Origin: an uncultured Prevotella sp.
Lineage (GTDB): Bacteria; Bacteroidota; Bacteroidia; Bacteroidales; Bacteroidaceae
NCBI GenBank assembly: GCA_900551055.1
Contig: URUK01000028.1
Span: 1 to 31,619, forward strand
Direction of reading: 5' to 3'
DNA length: 31,619 bases
A model generated the notes under the pieces. That model was not told where the DNA came from, searched no databases, and was given only the letters and a program-made list of their open reading frames with translations. Below are positions 7,656 to 14,749 of the stretch, in pieces (within the stretch, counting starts at the first letter, position 1; the number at the start of each line of letters is the position of its first letter). The translations under genes and the position numbers were made by a program.

Positions 7656-8288
7656 ATGAAAAGAAACAAATTCATTACAGCGGCGTTTGCCGCTACAATC
7701 GGACTTACCGCATTTTGCGGAACAGCCTGCGCACAGGAAACGGCGTTGCCCGAGCCGACGCAAAGCAGTGTGGTTGGCAGTTTGACAAAAGCCTTGCAAG
7801 ACCGCCGCTCAACACGCACGTTTACGGACAAAGTACTGTCTGACCAGACGTTGGCCGACCTCCTGTGGGCTGCCGACGGCGTCAACCGCAATGACGGAAA
7901 GCGCACGGCACCGTCGGCGATGAACCGCCAGGACGTGACAATATATGTAGGCAAGGCCGACGGAACGTTCCGGTATGATGCGGAAACTAACAAATTGGTG
8001 AAAATAGGCAACGGGGACTTGCGCAAAGCTGCGGCTGGCCGAAACAAGTTCATTGCCACCGCACCGGTTGTACTCGTAATAGCTTCCGATACCGGCCTGA
8101 CACAAGGCAACACGGCAATCAGCGGATTGAACGTCGGGGCCGTGATGCAGAATGTATATCTGTATTGTGCGGCAAACGGGTTGGCTACCGTTTGCTGTTA
8201 CGCCGGTGAACAGCCCGGCGATATGCAGAAGTTCCTCGGGATAAAAGAAAGCATCGTGCCGCTGGTTTATATGCCGGTAGGGTATTAA
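7656..8288 (+). CDS. Exported nitroreductase-family protein (SagB/ThcOx-like)
   Basis: A 210-residue flavin-type oxidoreductase homologue. The sequence starts with a signal peptide (KRNKFITAAFAATIG to CAQE, around residue 25), so the mature protein of about 185 residues is in the envelope. Nitroreductase features follow: LQDRRSTRTF with the FMN-phosphate-binding Arg/Ser pattern near 47-56, LADLLWAADGVNR around 66-78, TAPSAMNRQ near 84-92, and the C-terminal GAVMQNVYLYCAANGLATVCC around 149-169. The family binds FMN and uses NAD(P)H on nitro or quinone-like substrates; an exported member with no obvious electron donor is functionally unclear. A cysteine pair (CC) lies near residue 169. It has its own promoter and a strong downstream terminator, so it is monocistronic. 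Confidence 0.82.
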   Translation: MKRNKFITAAFAATIGLTAFCGTACAQETALPEPTQSSVVGSLTKALQDRRSTRTFTDKVLSDQTLADLLWAADGVNRNDGKRTAPSAMNRQDVTIYVGKADGTFRYDAETNKLVKIGNGDLRKAAAGRNKFIATAPVVLVIASDTGLTQGNTAISGLNVGAVMQNVYLYCAANGLATVCCYAGEQPGDMQKFLGIKESIVPLVYMPVGY

Positions 8289-8311
8289 ACGCGGATAAGT
8301 AAAAGTGTGAA

Positions 8312-8363
8312 AAGCGATAAACCCACATGTCCGTTAAACTGCCGACATGTGGGTTTATCGCTT
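8312..8363. terminator. Bidirectional terminator, 20-bp perfect stem
   Basis: AAGCGATAAACCCACATGTC at 8312-8331 is exactly complementary to 8344-8363 with a 12-nt loop. It sits between two convergent genes (stops at 8288 and 8389). T-rich sequence is short on both sides, so it may also act as a 3'-end stabiliser. Confidence 0.85.
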
Positions 8364-8388
8364 ATCGCTTTTATATCTTCACTTGCCT

Positions 8389-9636
8389 TTATTCGTATCT
8401 CATAGACTTTGCCGGATGCACTTTCGATGCAAGGAAGCTCGGTGCTATCAGTACGAACACGCATACCAAAAGCGTTGCCGCATTGAGCAGAAGTATTGCA
8501 GGAACGTTGAACTCTACCGGCACGGTTTCAACATAATACGTTGCCGCATCAAGCTTCACTATTCCTGTAAGTTTCTGGAGTATTATCAGGCCGAGCCCGA
8601 CGATGTTGCCAATGAGCATGCCTTTGCCGATTATGAACACGGCAAACCAGAGGAACGTCTTGCGCACAGTGCCGTTGCGTGCGCCAAGAGCCTTAAGCAC
8701 GCCTATCATGGCTGTGCGTTCGAGGATTATTATGAGCAATCCTGAAATCATGGTAAAGCCTGCCACACATAGCATCAGTGCAAGGATAATCCATACGTTA
8801 AGGTCAAGCAAGTCAAGCCAAGTGAATATTTGAGGGTTTGAGTCTTGTACGGTTTCCGAAGAATAAGTTTCACCGTAACGGTCAACGGTGCGGTTCACCT
8901 TTTTCACCAATATCTCTTCAACAGCGTCGATGCCGTCAAAATCGTTTACGGTAAGCTCTGCTCCACCAACCTGGCCTGCTTCCCATCCGTTAAGGCGTAC
9001 AGTCGTATAAAGGTCAGTGAAGCATATTGTCTCGTCAAACTTTGAAAGGTTTGTCTGGTAAACGCCTGAAATCGTGAAGCGGCGGGCGCGTACACCGTTG
9101 TTGTCTATAAAGTAGGCGAACACCTTGTCGCCAGTTTTCAGCCTTAGCCTGTCGGCCATTATTTTAGATACAAGTATCTTGTTATGTCCGGCTGAGTCGC
9201 TGAACGCCGGTATCGAGCCGTCTGCCATGTTGTTGTGTATGAACGTTGTGTCATACTCGGCGGCTATGCCTTTGAATGCAACGCCAAGGAAATCGCTGTC
9301 GGTCTTCAATATTCCCTGTTTGAAAGCATACCTTTGCACGTGCTTTACACCGTCAATCGAGCGCAATACTGCCATCATGCTGTCGTCGATACATATGGGG
9401 CGTGTGTCCCGTCCATGCAGGGACATGAAGTTGGCAACGGTAATGTGGCTGCCAAATCCTACCACCTTGTCACGTATGGTATGCTTGAATCCGAAGACAA
9501 CACTGACAGAAACAAGCATTACGGCAAGTCCGATGGCAACACCGACGGTTGCTATCCGCATGGCCGGACGGCTTACTTTCTGTCTCGCATCGTTTGCGGA
9601 ATAGATGCGTTTCGCTATGAATAACGGTAAATTCAT
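8389..9636 (-). CDS. LolC/E-type ABC transporter permease (FtsX family)
   Basis: A 415-residue inner-membrane permease of the kind that extracts lipoproteins from the inner membrane for delivery to the outer membrane. It has the LolC/E layout: an N-terminal FIAKRIYS motif, a first membrane helix at about 27-50, a periplasmic domain of some 220 residues, and three C-terminal helices at about 280-305, 325-350 and 372-400 belonging to the FtsX domain, including LKALGARNGTVRKTFLW just before the third helix. The start ATG overlaps the stop of the upstream aminotransferase as ATGA, so the two are co-translated. No LolD-type ATPase lies beside it, which is common in Bacteroidota where the permease stands apart. 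LolE versus LolC cannot be separated because Bacteroidota usually carry one merged type. Confidence 0.85.
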   Translation of the reverse strand: MNLPLFIAKRIYSANDARQKVSRPAMRIATVGVAIGLAVMLVSVSVVFGFKHTIRDKVVGFGSHITVANFMSLHGRDTRPICIDDSMMAVLRSIDGVKHVQRYAFKQGILKTDSDFLGVAFKGIAAEYDTTFIHNNMADGSIPAFSDSAGHNKILVSKIMADRLRLKTGDKVFAYFIDNNGVRARRFTISGVYQTNLSKFDETICFTDLYTTVRLNGWEAGQVGGAELTVNDFDGIDAVEEILVKKVNRTVDRYGETYSSETVQDSNPQIFTWLDLLDLNVWIILALMLCVAGFTMISGLLIIILERTAMIGVLKALGARNGTVRKTFLWFAVFIIGKGMLIGNIVGLGLIILQKLTGIVKLDAATYYVETVPVEFNVPAILLLNAATLLVCVFVLIAPSFLASKVHPAKSMRYE

Positions 9637-10838
9637 TCCTTGTCCACCCTCCCAGGATAAGCCTCAAGAGCCTTGCGCAGTACGACTAACGACCGTACAA
9701 GGTCTTCTTTTTTCAATACGTACGCAATCCTCACTTGGTCGCGGCCTGCTCCAGGCGTGGTGTAGAAGCCTGAAGCAGGAGCCATCATCACGGTCTCTCC
9801 TTCATAATTAAACTCTTCAAGACACCAGCGGCAAAACTTCTCACTGTCGTCAACGGGAAGTTTCGCTACAGTATAGAATGCCCCCATCGGTATTGGCGAA
9901 TACACTCCTGGAATGCGGTTCAGCCCGTCAATCAGGCATTTACGCCGCTCTACATATTCGTCGTACACGTTTCTGTAATACTCTTCGGGCGCATCGAGTG
10001 AAGCCTCGGCGGCAATCTGTCCGATAAGGGGAGGGGATAGGCGCGCCTGGCAGAATTTCATTACAGCGCGTCTTACTTCCGCATTCTTTGTAATCAGTGC
10101 GCCTATGCGTATTCCGCATTCACTGTAACGCTTGCTGACGGAATCTATCAGCACCACGTTCTGTTCTATTCCTTCAAGGTGACATGCGCTTATATAAGGC
10201 GAACCGGTGTATATATATTCGCGGTAAACTTCGTCGGAGAACAGGTAAAGGTCGTATTTCTTCACGAGGTCGCGTATCTGGTGCATTTCGCGGCGCGTGT
10301 AGAGGTAGCCGGTGGGGTTGTTCGGATTACATATAAGTATCGCGCGTGTGCGTTCGTTGATAAGTTCTTCAAACTTTTCCACCTTAGGCAACGAAAAGCC
10401 TTCTTCTATGGTTGTGGTTATTGTCCGTATCTTCGCACCTGCGGATATGGCAAAAGCCATGTAGTTGGCATATGCCGGTTCGGGTACAATTATTTCGTCT
10501 CCCGGGTTCAGGCACGACATGAAGGCAAACAATACCGCCTCGCTGCCGCCGCAGGTGATGATTATGTCGTCGGCGTTTACGTTGATGTTGTATTTCTTGT
10601 AGTACGATACAAGCTTTTCCCTGTAACTCAGATATCCCTGAGAAGGGGAGTATTCAAGGATTGTACGGTCTATGTTGCGTATGGCGTCGAGTGCTACTTG
10701 CGGAGTTGGCAGGTCAGGTTGGCCTATGTTGAGGTGGTAAACCTTTATTCCGCGCTTTTTAGCCGATGCTGCCAAAGGTGCAAGTTTGCGTATCGGCGAC
10801 TCCGGCATTTCCAGTCCGCGGACAGATATTTGGGGCAT
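9633..10838 (-). CDS. Class I/II PLP-dependent aminotransferase (aspartate aminotransferase-like)
   Basis: A 401-residue fold-type I aminotransferase. Expected residues are visible: NIGQPDLPTP at 37-46, the GGSEAV cofactor phosphate loop at 97-102, NPNNPTG at 171-177, SDEVYREY at 201-208 with Asp202 and Tyr205, and the Schiff-base Lys236 in SVSKRYSECGIRIG, with substrate-binding Arg at 244 and again near the C-terminus in QVRIAY. This set matches the AspC/subgroup I-gamma enzymes that act on aspartate or other amino acids with 2-oxoglutarate; exact substrate is not determinable. It is the first gene of a two-gene transcript with the LolC/E-type permease, a pairing with no evident metabolic logic. 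A TAATTTTG element on the minus strand at 10878-10871 is the likely promoter. Confidence 0.88.
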   Translation of the reverse strand: MPQISVRGLEMPESPIRKLAPLAASAKKRGIKVYHLNIGQPDLPTPQVALDAIRNIDRTILEYSPSQGYLSYREKLVSYYKKYNINVNADDIIITCGGSEAVLFAFMSCLNPGDEIIVPEPAYANYMAFAISAGAKIRTITTTIEEGFSLPKVEKFEELINERTRAILICNPNNPTGYLYTRREMHQIRDLVKKYDLYLFSDEVYREYIYTGSPYISACHLEGIEQNVVLIDSVSKRYSECGIRIGALITKNAEVRRAVMKFCQARLSPPLIGQIAAEASLDAPEEYYRNVYDEYVERRKCLIDGLNRIPGVYSPIPMGAFYTVAKLPVDDSEKFCRWCLEEFNYEGETVMMAPASGFYTTPGAGRDQVRIAYVLKKEDLVRSLVVLRKALEAYPGRVDKE

Positions 10839-10870
10839 GGTTATTGTCTTTTTATTATTGAAAACGGCAG

Positions 10871-10878
10871 CAAAATTA
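10871..10878 (-). promoter_or_regulatory. Candidate -7 element for the aminotransferase
   Basis: Reads TAATTTTG on the minus strand, 32 nt before the start codon at 10838, in the 78-nt gap behind the porin stop. No clear TTTG at -33 is seen. Confidence 0.45.
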
Positions 10879-10916
10879 CAAAAAACAATTGTAATAAGCT
10901 AATAAAACAACAATTA

Positions 10917-13256
10917 TCAGTTAAAGAAGTTCCATGACACTCCAAAGCGGAAAATCCTTCCGTTTATCGGATAATGTGGCACAAGGAAACTGTTTCCGCT
11001 GCTTGCGTTGACATGGCTCATCATTACGAAGAAGCGTGTATGCTTCAAGTGCATGTTCGCATAGGCGTTTATTATCGGGTAATTGCCTGTTTCCACATTT
11101 GCCGCTCCATTGTCCTGAACAGTGAATTGACCGAGTGCAGGGCTATAGTCGGGTGCGTTGTATTTTGTGAAAAAGCGCGCGTCGGCTCCGAAGTCGATTG
11201 TAAGCACCTTGGCGACCTTGAAGTGCAGGTAGAGGTTTGTGTAGACATTGAGCATCGGTACGGGCAAAACATTCTCGTCGCTTGACTTCTGGTAAGTCAC
11301 TACATTTTCCCAATAGAGCGGACCGAGACGGAAATCCTGCGCCAGCTGCAATGTGAGCAGGCTGATGTTCTTGCCGCTTTGCCGCACATATACGTTGTTG
11401 CCGCTGCGTCCGAAATCTTCCGTTATGTTGTAACTCTGTGCAAAGTATGTATAGTTTTGCAGGTTGTCATAAGCCACACGTAGCCTTGTACGTGTTCGTT
11501 TCAGCGAGAATGAGCCTTCTATATGCGTGCGCATTTCCTGGTCGAGGTTGTTGTTGTCCCACCAGTAGTGCTTTGAATGGTAATGGCGGTAATAGAAAGT
11601 TGGGTTGAGCCTGTGGAAATAAGCATTGGCGGCAAGCGTTACCGTGTCTTTGAACAGGCGGAAGTTAAGGTCGGCCCTGCCGTCAATCTTCAGCTGGCCG
11701 GCATCCTCGCCGAGCAGCCATGCCTCCGCAGTTACGTCGTAATGCAGGGTTTTCCCCTGCGACTTTAACAGCTGTCCGCCTACGCTGAGGTTGTGCTCGT
11801 TGTATGAAGTGCGTCCTCCGACGGAGTCAGGAAGTGTGAAATGTCTCAAATCCGATGTGACGAAAGCTCTCAGTCCGGCCTTTGCCCACTTGTTAAAACC
11901 TTCGAGCAGCGCTATGCCGAAAGTGTTTTTCAGCGAGTAGTGCGTTGTGCGGTCATATATGGAGTCGCCGGTGAACTTTTCGTTGACTGGGAATGTGTTG
12001 GCGTAATAGCCTTCCGGAGTGTCGTATGCCTGATATATGCGTTTGTAATTGTCGAACTTCAACGTATGTATGAAGCTTGTTACCGGCACGTACTCGTCTT
12101 TCATCCACATGGTGTCTTCCCGTGCGATGCTGTCTTGGCGTGCCGAGGCTGCAAGCAGGCTGTCGGCAGTAGCCTTGTCTACGGTTATACGGTCGTTTGA
12201 CGTTTTCACGGTATCTGCCGGCTCGTTGCCGGCTATAACAGCATCGTCAGGTCGTCCGGCGAACGTTTTTTGCTCGTCAAATTCGTCTTCGTCAAATTCC
12301 CTGCCTTCCTCTTCTGCCTTCTTTCTGGCTTCCTCTTTGGCCTTTTTTGCGGCATTCTCCTTTTGCGATTCCATGGCGAACTTCTTTGCCTTGATTTCGT
12401 CTTCTGTCATCTTTACCTTTCGCCTGAAGCCGAAACTGTACCTGTGAGAAAGGAATATGTGCTGGTTGTCATTGCGGTTCCAGTTCTCCTGCAACACCGT
12501 AGGTATTTCGTCGGTGCGGAAGTTGTCTTCAAAAGATTCGGGGTGGGTGATGTACTGGTCGTCGGTTATACCGCCGTTTTCAGTTACCTTCTCGTGGTTG
12601 GTTGAAAACAAGAGGTGGGCCTGGTAACGTTCGCCGAGATACGAGCCATACAGCGAATAGTTGAAATGTGACGTGCTTTGGTTCTGGTAATAGCCGCGTC
12701 CGTAAATGTAGTCGAATTTGAAACCTACGCCCAGCCGCTTCCCCGCATTGACACCGAACAGCGCCTTGAAATGGTCTTCACCGTTTGTCCTGTTGCCGCA
12801 TGTGTTATAAGATATGTTGGTGATGGGCGACAGTGTGTTGGTGAAATGGAATTTGTCAACGGGCGTTATGAAGTAGTCATAAGGCTGTGTGAATATGAAT
12901 TGCTCCTGCTCACCCCGGTCGATGAAGATGCGGTTGATGCGGGCCGAGCCGAGGTTGCCCAGCGTGTTGTATTCTCCGCGCAGGCCTTCGGTGAATATGG
13001 AGTTCATGTACATGTGGGGCATGGTGTCAGGTTCGGCGGCTATGCGCTCGCCGAATCGTTCGTCTACCGTCCACACCTTCAGGCCTTTAGGTATTTCCTT
13101 GTCTTTATGCTGGAGCGAATCGCGGCGCGACGTGCTGTTCTGGTTGGAACTTGTAAAGTTGCCGTCGTCAGTAAGCTGGTTGAAATCCTGCGCGCCAACC
13201 GGCAGGCAAACCAATGCCAGCAACACTGTCAAAGCGAAGAAAACCTTTACTCTCAT
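10917..13256 (-). CDS. Putative outer-membrane porin (Bacteroidota putative-porin family)
   Basis: A 779-residue outer-membrane beta-barrel candidate. The signal peptide is residues 1-22 (ending PVGAQ), followed by a Ser/Asn/Asp-rich linker and then alternating aromatic/polar strands to the C-terminal FRFGVSWNFF, a typical last strand. The architecture matches the Bacteroidota putative porin family (Pfam PF14121, from memory). An unusual charged block at about 283-330, dominated by Lys, Glu and Asp (KAKEEARKKAEEEGREFDED), probably helical, interrupts the barrel and is followed by an acidic linker to about 395. The start at 13256 is selected because its ATG overlaps the TGA of the upstream small gene as ATGA; an in-frame ATG at 13277 would lie deeper inside that gene and precede the signal peptide. 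Transported solute unknown. Confidence 0.8.
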   Translation of the reverse strand: MRVKVFFALTVLLALVCLPVGAQDFNQLTDDGNFTSSNQNSTSRRDSLQHKDKEIPKGLKVWTVDERFGERIAAEPDTMPHMYMNSIFTEGLRGEYNTLGNLGSARINRIFIDRGEQEQFIFTQPYDYFITPVDKFHFTNTLSPITNISYNTCGNRTNGEDHFKALFGVNAGKRLGVGFKFDYIYGRGYYQNQSTSHFNYSLYGSYLGERYQAHLLFSTNHEKVTENGGITDDQYITHPESFEDNFRTDEIPTVLQENWNRNDNQHIFLSHRYSFGFRRKVKMTEDEIKAKKFAMESQKENAAKKAKEEARKKAEEEGREFDEDEFDEQKTFAGRPDDAVIAGNEPADTVKTSNDRITVDKATADSLLAASARQDSIAREDTMWMKDEYVPVTSFIHTLKFDNYKRIYQAYDTPEGYYANTFPVNEKFTGDSIYDRTTHYSLKNTFGIALLEGFNKWAKAGLRAFVTSDLRHFTLPDSVGGRTSYNEHNLSVGGQLLKSQGKTLHYDVTAEAWLLGEDAGQLKIDGRADLNFRLFKDTVTLAANAYFHRLNPTFYYRHYHSKHYWWDNNNLDQEMRTHIEGSFSLKRTRTRLRVAYDNLQNYTYFAQSYNITEDFGRSGNNVYVRQSGKNISLLTLQLAQDFRLGPLYWENVVTYQKSSDENVLPVPMLNVYTNLYLHFKVAKVLTIDFGADARFFTKYNAPDYSPALGQFTVQDNGAANVETGNYPIINAYANMHLKHTRFFVMMSHVNASSGNSFLVPHYPINGRIFRFGVSWNFFN

Positions 13257-13483
13257 TTCATAAAACGGAATACGCATTCAACAATCTTGAACACCATCGC
13301 GGCGAGGATGATGACCGTACCGGCCTCACGGCCGCATTGATAATATACCACTACGCCGACAACCGCGCCAACCATGAAGATTATGTTAAGTATGTTGCGC
13401 AGCACGATATAGCGGTCGCCGCCGTCGCCGCGCCTGCGTATATGGCGGCTGTCGCCGGCTGTATTGTCCTGATTGGTAATCAT
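13253..13483 (-). CDS. Small membrane protein, unknown function
   Basis: A 76-residue protein with a polar Arg-rich N-terminus (RHIRRRGDGGDR) and two hydrophobic segments at about 29-47 and 54-70, ending in KIVECVFRFMK. It is probably an inner-membrane hairpin protein with both ends inside. It begins 33 nt after the DUF4468-like gene and its stop overlaps the porin start by four bases, so the three form an operon. I do not recognise a family. Codon use and the coupled overlap support a real gene. Confidence 0.65.
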   Translation of the reverse strand: MITNQDNTAGDSRHIRRRGDGGDRYIVLRNILNIIFMVGAVVGVVVYYQCGREAGTVIILAAMVFKIVECVFRFMK

Positions 13484-13516
13484 TGATAGTTCGTTAAGTT
13501 GATGCTAAATGAAAGT

Positions 13517-14164
13517 TTATTGCAACGCAGCCTTGCGGATGACGCTGAAAAGATAGTCCTTGCGGTCTACGGTCTTGCGGCGGAACTTGGCCGACCCCGG
13601 CACAAGGCGTGTCTTTTTCTTGTTGAGCGCGTTCTTGTCGTTTATCCATTCCTCCGCCTTGTACACATAGCCGCCTCCCGGGGCGCGCCCCTCCTCGTAA
13701 CGGTAGGATATCCGGCTCATCGTTACGGTCAGGTGGTTGTCCTTACAGTAGGCGATGAGTGTATAAAAGAACTTCGTCCTGTCCAGTGCGAAGAACTTGT
13801 CGGTAAACACCAGCCATTCCCTTATGTTGGCTACGACGATGTGCTCTTCCTTGTTGACAAGGGCTACATTGCTGCCTTCTATCTGGTTTTCGGTCTTGGT
13901 GAGGTCGGTGAAGCATTGCAGCATGGCTGCGTATATTTGGTCGGCGGTCTTGCCGGGCACATCCACGTCCATCGTCCAAACCACTTTGCCGTCAACTTCA
14001 GTGACGGCGCCTTCAAGATATTTGGCGTCGGGGTTAGGCTTCTCCTCTTTTTGCTCTTTTCCCTGTCCGCCGGCCTTGTTGCCGGCATCGGGCTTTTCCC
14101 AAACGCCTTGCGCGGTGGCGGCAAACGGCATAAGGAATACGGCAAGAATAAAAAACAGTCTCAT
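13517..14164 (-). CDS. Exported DUF4468-like protein
   Basis: A 215-residue exported protein with signal peptide at residues 1-18 (ending ATAQ). A low-complexity linker rich in Lys, Glu and Gly follows (about 20-47), then a globular domain with KYLEGAVTEVDGKVVWTMDVDVPGK and the segment ADQIYAAMLQCFTDL, which resemble the DUF4468 domain common in Bacteroidota; the remainder (YEEGRAPGGGYVYKAEEWINDK, described in parts) fits the same fold. The function of the family is unknown. It is the first gene of a three-gene unit leading to the porin, with a TAACTTTG promoter element immediately upstream, so it may assist an envelope process, but nothing in the sequence says which. Confidence 0.68.
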   Translation of the reverse strand: MRLFFILAVFLMPFAATAQGVWEKPDAGNKAGGQGKEQKEEKPNPDAKYLEGAVTEVDGKVVWTMDVDVPGKTADQIYAAMLQCFTDLTKTENQIEGSNVALVNKEEHIVVANIREWLVFTDKFFALDRTKFFYTLIAYCKDNHLTVTMSRISYRYEEGRAPGGGYVYKAEEWINDKNALNKKKTRLVPGSAKFRRKTVDRKDYLFSVIRKAALQ

Positions 14165-14184
14165 CTAAAACGCAAATATTTTTG

Positions 14185-14192
14185 CAAAGTTA
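14185..14192 (-). promoter_or_regulatory. Candidate -7 element for the porin operon
   Basis: TAACTTTG on the minus strand, 20 nt before the start codon at 14164. A TTTG occurs at 14220-14217 (minus), 24 nt upstream, slightly longer than the usual spacing. This predicts a very short leader. Confidence 0.5.
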
Positions 14193-14384
14193 CGAATTTT
14201 AAACCGACAGCCATAACAAAAAGCATTATTTAACATCAAAGGTGAAATGCCTGACATTGGCGGAACGCCGCTGTGTGTGTACCGTTTCAATATGGCAAAA
14301 AGCAAGCAACATGGCGTGAATGCTTGCCAAAACGTCAGATGAAGAATGCCGGTGGAAATCGTTGGAACAGGAAACGGCAAGGCC

Positions 14385-14494
14385 GTTTACGGCCCTCCGG
14401 CAAGCAGTAAATGGCCTTTTCGGGTGTCGTTTGCCACCTCTTGCCTTGCCAAACGTGGCCTTTCGCAAACTCAAACGTGTCCTTTTGATGTTGT
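14385..14494. repeat. Five-unit degenerate 22-bp tandem repeat
   Basis: Units begin at 14385, 14407, 14429, 14451 and 14473, each exactly 22 nt. The conserved CC of the core GTGGCCTTTTG falls at 14393, 14415, 14437, 14459 and 14481. The last two units (AAACGTGGCC, AAACGTGTCC) are closest to consensus and the third is most diverged. It lies 250 nt beyond the uvrB stop. The rest of the 14193-14740 gap holds no credible gene. Confidence 0.8.
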
Positions 14495-14521
14495 AAAAGC
14501 CGTCATTAAGCATCGAAAAGA

Positions 14522-14551
14522 CCGTTAAAAAACATGTTTTGACGGTTTTTA
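14522..14551. terminator. Weak hairpin with T-run near the 22-bp repeat
   Basis: ACCGT and ACGGT flank an AAAACATGTTTT palindrome, followed by TTTTT on the plus strand and CTTTT on the minus strand. It could terminate uvrB read-through, 190 nt after the stop, but the stem is AT-rich and imperfect. Confidence 0.35.
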
Positions 14552-14703
14552 CACTATGTTTTGCTGTCTTGCGGCTGCACATTCAGCTCCGTTCCGCCAT
14601 AAAGTTCTGGCACAATGGCATTTGCGCTTGCACACTTTTCCCGGCGTTATTTCCGCCAAAAGTATTTCCGATGCAGAATAACGCGGTATGGAAATGTCAA
14701 GGA

Positions 14704-14749
14704 AAATCATAAAGAAAGCATAAAGGCTGTTGTGGTTTCTTTATGATTT
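14704..14749 (-). terminator. Perfect 14-bp inverted repeat across the uvrB stop
   Basis: TTTCTTTATGATTT at 14736-14749 includes the uvrB stop codon and is exactly complementary to AAATCATAAAGAAA at 14704-14717, with an 18-nt loop. On the uvrB strand the stem is followed by TTTTCC. It is a likely 3'-end terminator or stabilising hairpin, though the stem is AT-rich. Confidence 0.6.

Noticed and set aside
12049..12605. Plus-strand frames opposite the porin charged segment
   Set aside because: Ser/Phe/Leu-rich low-complexity products are the complement of the Glu/Lys-rich porin codons.
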